DNA of 64,000 nucleotides from Cladorhizidae sp. MBARI D1340-BT2 (taxonomy: Eukaryota > Porifera > Demospongiae > Poecilosclerida > Cladorhizidae): NCBI GenBank assembly GCA_028752905.1, contig JAQNBH010000014.1:34066640-34130639 (forward strand), read 5' to 3'. The notes beneath the pieces are model-generated. The model did not search any database. It saw only the letters and a list, made by a program, of their open reading frames with translations, and was not told the DNA's origin. Of this stretch, positions 59,501 to 64,000 are shown piece by piece; the stretch's first letter is position 1, and every line of letters starts with the position of its first letter. A program made the position numbers and the translations under genes.

Positions 59501-62500
59501 GTCATGTCTATTATATTACTTGGTGGAGTATTAGTCATGTCTATTATATTACTTGGAGGAGTATTAGTCATGTCTATTATATTACTTGGAGGAGTATTAG
59601 TCATGTCTATTATATTACTTGGAGGAGTATTAGTCATGTCTATTATATTACTTGGAGGAGTATTAGTCATGTCTATTATATTACTTGGTGGAGTATTAGT
59701 CATGTCTATTATATTACTTGGAGGAGTATTAGTCATGTCTATTATATTACTTGGTGGAGTATTAGTCATGTCTATTATATTACTTGGTGGAGTATTAGTC
59801 ATGTCTATTATATTACTTGGAGGAGTATTAGTCATGTCTATTATATTACTTGGTGGAGTATTAGTCATGTCTATTATATTACTTGGAGGAGTATTAGTCA
59901 TGTCTATTATATTACTTGGTGGAGTATTAGTCATGTCTATTATATTACTTGGAGGAGTATTAGTCATGTCTATTATATTACTTGGTGGAGTATTAGTCAT
60001 GTCTATTATATTACTTGGTGGAGTATTAGTCATGTCTATTATATTACTTGGAGGAGTATTAGTCATGTCTATTATATTACTTGGTGGAGTATTAGTCATG
60101 TCTATTATATTACTTGGAGGAGTATTAGTCATGTCTATTATATTACTTGGAGGAGTATTAGTCATGTCTATTATATTACTTGGTGGAGTATTAGTCATGT
60201 CTATTATATTACTTGGTGGAGTATTAGTCATGTCTATTATATTACTTGGTGGAGTATTAGTCATGTCTATTATATTACTTGGAGGAGTATTAGTCATGTC
60301 TATTATATTACTTGGAGGAGTATTAGTCATGTCTATTATATTACTTGGAGGAGTATTAGTCATGTCTATTATATTACTTGGAGGAGTATTAGTCATGTCT
60401 ATTATATTACTTGGTGGAGTATTAGTCATGTCTATTATATTACTTGGAGGAGTATTAGTCATGTCTATTATATTACTTGGTGGAGTATTAGTCATGTCTA
60501 TTATATTACTTGGAGGAGTATTAGTCATGTCTATTATATTACTTGGAGGAGTATTAGTCATGTCTATTATATTACTTGGTGGAGTATTAGTCATGTCTAT
60601 TATATTACTTGGAGGAGTATTAGTCATGTCTATTATATTACTTGGAGGAGTATTAGTCATGTCTATTATATTACTTGGTGGAGTATTAGTCATGTCTATT
60701 ATATTACTTGGAGGAGTATTAGTCATGTCTATTATATTACTTGGAGGAGTATTAGTCATGTCTATTATATTACTTGGTGGAGTATTAGTCATGTCTATTA
60801 TATTACTTGGAGGAGTATTAGTCATGTCTATTATATTACTTGGAGGAGTATTAGTCATGTCTATTATATTACTTGGTGGAGTATTAGTCATGTCTATTAT
60901 ATTACTTGGTGGAGTATTAGTCATGTCTATTATATTACTTGGAGGAGTATTAGTCATGTCTATTATATTACTTGGAGGAGTATTAGTCATGTCTATTATA
61001 TTACTTGGTGGAGTATTAGTCATGTCTATTATATTACTTGGAGGAGTATTAGTCATGTCTATTATATTACTTGGAGGAGTATTAGTCATGTCTATTATAT
61101 TACTTGGAGGAGTATTAGTCATGTCTATTATATTACTTGGTGGAGTATTAGTCATGTCTATTATATTACTTGGTGGAGTATTAGTCATGTCTATTATATT
61201 ACTTGGAGGAGTATTAGTCATGTCTATTATATTACTTGGAGGAGTATTAGTCATGTCTATTATATTACTTGGTGGAGTATTAGTCATGTCTATTATATTA
61301 CTTGGTGGAGTATTAGTCATGTCTATTATATTACTTGGAGGAGTATTAGTCATGTCTATTATATTACTTGGTGGAGTATTAGTCATGTCTATTATATTAC
61401 TTGGTGGAGTATTAGTCATGTCTATTATATTACTTGGAGGAGTATTAGTCATGTCTATTATATTACTTGGAGGAGTATTAGTCATGTCTATTATATTACT
61501 TGGTGGAGTATTAGTCATGTCTATTATATTACTTGGAGGAGTATTAGTCATGTCTATTATATTACTTGGAGGAGTATTAGTCATGTCTATTATATTACTT
61601 GGAGGAGTATTAGTCATGTCTATTATATTACTTGGTGGAGTATTAGTCATGTCTATTATATTACTTGGTGGAGTATTAGTCATGTCTATTATATTACTTG
61701 GAGGAGTATTAGTCATGTCTATTATATTACTTGGAGGAGTATTAGTCATGTCTATTATATTACTTGGTGGAGTATTAGTCATGTCTATTATATTACTTGG
61801 TGGAGTATTAGTCATGTCTATTATATTACTTGGAGGAGTATTAGTCATGTCTATTATATTACTTGGAGGAGTATTAGTCATGTCTATTATATTACTTGGA
61901 GGAGTATTAGTCATGTCTATTATATTACTTGGTGGAGTATTAGTCATGTCTATTATATTACTTGGTGGAGTATTAGTCATGTCTATTATATTACTTGGAG
62001 GAGTATTAGTCATGTCTATTATATTACTTGGAGGAGTATTAGTCATGTCTATTATATTACTTGGTGGAGTATTAGTCATGTCTATTATATTACTTGGAGG
62101 AGTATTAGTCATGTCTATTATATTACTTGGTGGAGTATTAGTCATGTCTATTATATTACTTGGTGGAGTATTAGTCATGTCTATTATATTACTTGGTGGA
62201 GTATTAGTCATGTCTATTATATTACTTGGAGGAGTATTAGTCATGTCTATTATATTACTTGGTGGAGTATTAGTCATGTCTATTATATTACTTGGTGGAG
62301 TATTAGTCATGTCTATTATATTACTTGGAGGAGTATTAGTCATGTCTATTATATTACTTGGAGGAGTATTAGTCATGTCTATTATATTACTTGGAGGAGT
62401 ATTAGTCATGTCTATTATATTACTTGGAGGAGTATTAGTCATGTCTATTATATTACTTGGAGGAGTATTAGTCATGTCTATTATATTACTTGGAGGAGTA

Positions 62501-64000
62501 TTAGTCATGTCTATTATATTACTTGGAGGAGTATTAGTCATGTCTATTATATTACTTGGAGGAGTATTAGTCATGTCTATTATATTACTTGGAGGAGTAT
62601 TAGTCATGTCTATTATATTACTTGGAGGAGTATTAGTCATGTCTATTATATTACTTGGAGGAGTATTAGTCATGTCTATTATATTACTTGGAGGAGTATT
62701 AGTCATGTCTATTATATTACTTGGTGGAGTATTAGTCATGTCTATTATATTACTTGGAGGAGTATTAGTCATGTCTATTATATTACTTGGAGGAGTATTA
62801 GTCATGTCTATTATATTACTTGGAGGAGTATTAGTCATGTCTATTATATTACTTGGTGGAGTATTAGTCATGTCTATTATATTACTTGGAGGAGTATTAG
62901 TCATGTCTATTATATTACTTGGAGGAGTATTAGTCATGTCTATTATATTACTTGGAGGAGTATTAGTCATGTCTATTATATTACTTGGAGGAGTATTAGT
63001 CATGTCTATTATATTACTTGGAGGAGTATTAGTCATGTCTATTATATTACTTGGAGGAGTATTAGTCATGTCTATTATATTACTTGGAGGAGTATTAGTC
63101 ATGTCTATTATATTACTTGGAGGAGTATTAGTCATGTCTATTATATTACTTGGTGGAGTATTAGTCATGTCTATTATATTACTTGGAGGAGTATTAGTCA
63201 TGTCTATTATATTACTTGGTGGAGTATTAGTCATGTCTATTATATTACTTGGTGGAGTATTAGTCATGTCTATTATATTACTTGGTGGAGTATTAGTCAT
63301 GTCTATTATATTACTTGGAGGAGTATTAGTCATGTCTATTATATTACTTGGAGGAGTATTAGTCATGTCTATTATATTACTTGGTGGAGTATTAGTCATG
63401 TCTATTATATTACTTGGAGGAGTATTAGTCATGTCTATTATATTACTTGGAGGAGTATTAGTCATGTCTATTATATTACTTGGAGGAGTATTAGTCATGT
63501 CTATTATATTACTTGGTGGAGTATTAGTCATGTCTATTATATTACTTGGAGGAGTATTAGTCATGTCTATTATATTACTTGGAGGAGTATTAGTCATGTC
63601 TATTATATTACTTGGAGGAGTATTAGTCATGTCTATTATATTACTTGGAGGAGTATTAGTCATGTCTATTATATTACTTGGTGGAGTATTAGTCATGTCT
63701 ATTATATTACTTGGTGGAGTATTAGTCATGTCTATTATATTACTTGGAGGAGTATTAGTCATGTCTATTATATTACTTGGAGGAGTATTAGTCATGTCTA
63801 TTATATTACTTGGAGGAGTATTAGTCATGTCTATTATATTACTTGGAGGAGTATTAGTCATGTCTATTATATTACTTGGTGGAGTATTAGTCATGTCTAT
63901 TATATTACTTGGTGGAGTATTAGTCATGTCTATTATATTACTTGGTGGAGTATTAGTCATGTCTATTATATTACTTGGAGGAGTATTAGTCATGTCTATT
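56530..64000. repeat. 33-bp satellite, at least 7.47 kb, about 226 copies, open at both ends
   Basis: Units AGTCATGTCTATTATATTAC plus TTGGWGGAGTATT, where W is A or T. Apart from that one site the copies are essentially identical. Period 33 leaves a 2,500-codon minus-strand frame of TNTPPSNIIDM; there is no start context, signal or non-repeat part, so it is not a gene. It is bounded by the gap at left and continues past the right edge. Confidence 0.98.

Noticed and set aside
56410..63993. A 2,527-codon minus-strand open frame of 11-residue repeats
   Set aside because: It is the 33-bp satellite read in one frame, crosses an N gap and has no non-repeat sequence, start context or domain.

Overview
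The window is eukaryotic and animal-like. It carries spliced exons of two conserved metazoan genes on the minus strand, relics of hAT, Tc1/IS630-like, LINE and Ty3/gypsy elements, and an exceptional load of minisatellite DNA (well over half of the bases). The transposon protein families and the intron-rich conserved genes fit an early-branching animal such as a sponge, but no sequence here proves the species. I see no bacterial genes, operons, CRISPR, rRNA or tRNA.

Layout. (1) 1-25.9 kb: the 5' two-thirds of an AKT/protein kinase B gene, nine exons on the minus strand from the ATG at 25877 to the activation-loop exon at 4585-4713; the rest of the kinase domain and the C-terminal tail lie beyond base 1. 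Intron 6 (5.8 kb) is almost wholly a 15-bp satellite. Intron 8 (13.7 kb) splits the catalytic-loop exon from the DFG exon and holds about ten different minisatellites plus a 3.3-kb hAT transposon inserted into one of them. (2) 25.9-33.5 kb: intergenic DNA with decayed transposons (LINE reverse transcriptase, a DDE transposase pseudogene, a second LINE family and a gypsy-type integrase scrap). (3) 33.5-64 kb: the 3' part of an oxysterol-binding-protein-related gene (ORP9/10/11 type), five exons recognised on the minus strand; its introns hold a 2.4-kb 30-bp array, a 1-kb 39-bp array, a 9.9-kb 44-bp array, a 1.1-kb non-autonomous hAT-like element, a 0.75-kb foldback element, a 100-N gap and a 33-bp array of more than 7.4 kb that runs off the right edge.

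The two genes look unrelated in function (insulin/PI3K-pathway kinase; lipid transfer protein) and are simply neighbours transcribed in the same direction. The unusual content is the repeat biology. At least two minisatellites seem to have been born inside transposable elements: the 25-bp array at 1.5-2.4 kb grew out of the zinc-finger codons of a hAT transposase relic, and the 53-bp array at the left edge is an expanded piece of the foldback element whose full copy lies at 55 kb. Two DNA transposons in turn landed inside tandem arrays, each leaving a readable 6-bp target duplication. Most long open reading frames in the window are artefacts of tandem arrays whose period is a multiple of three.
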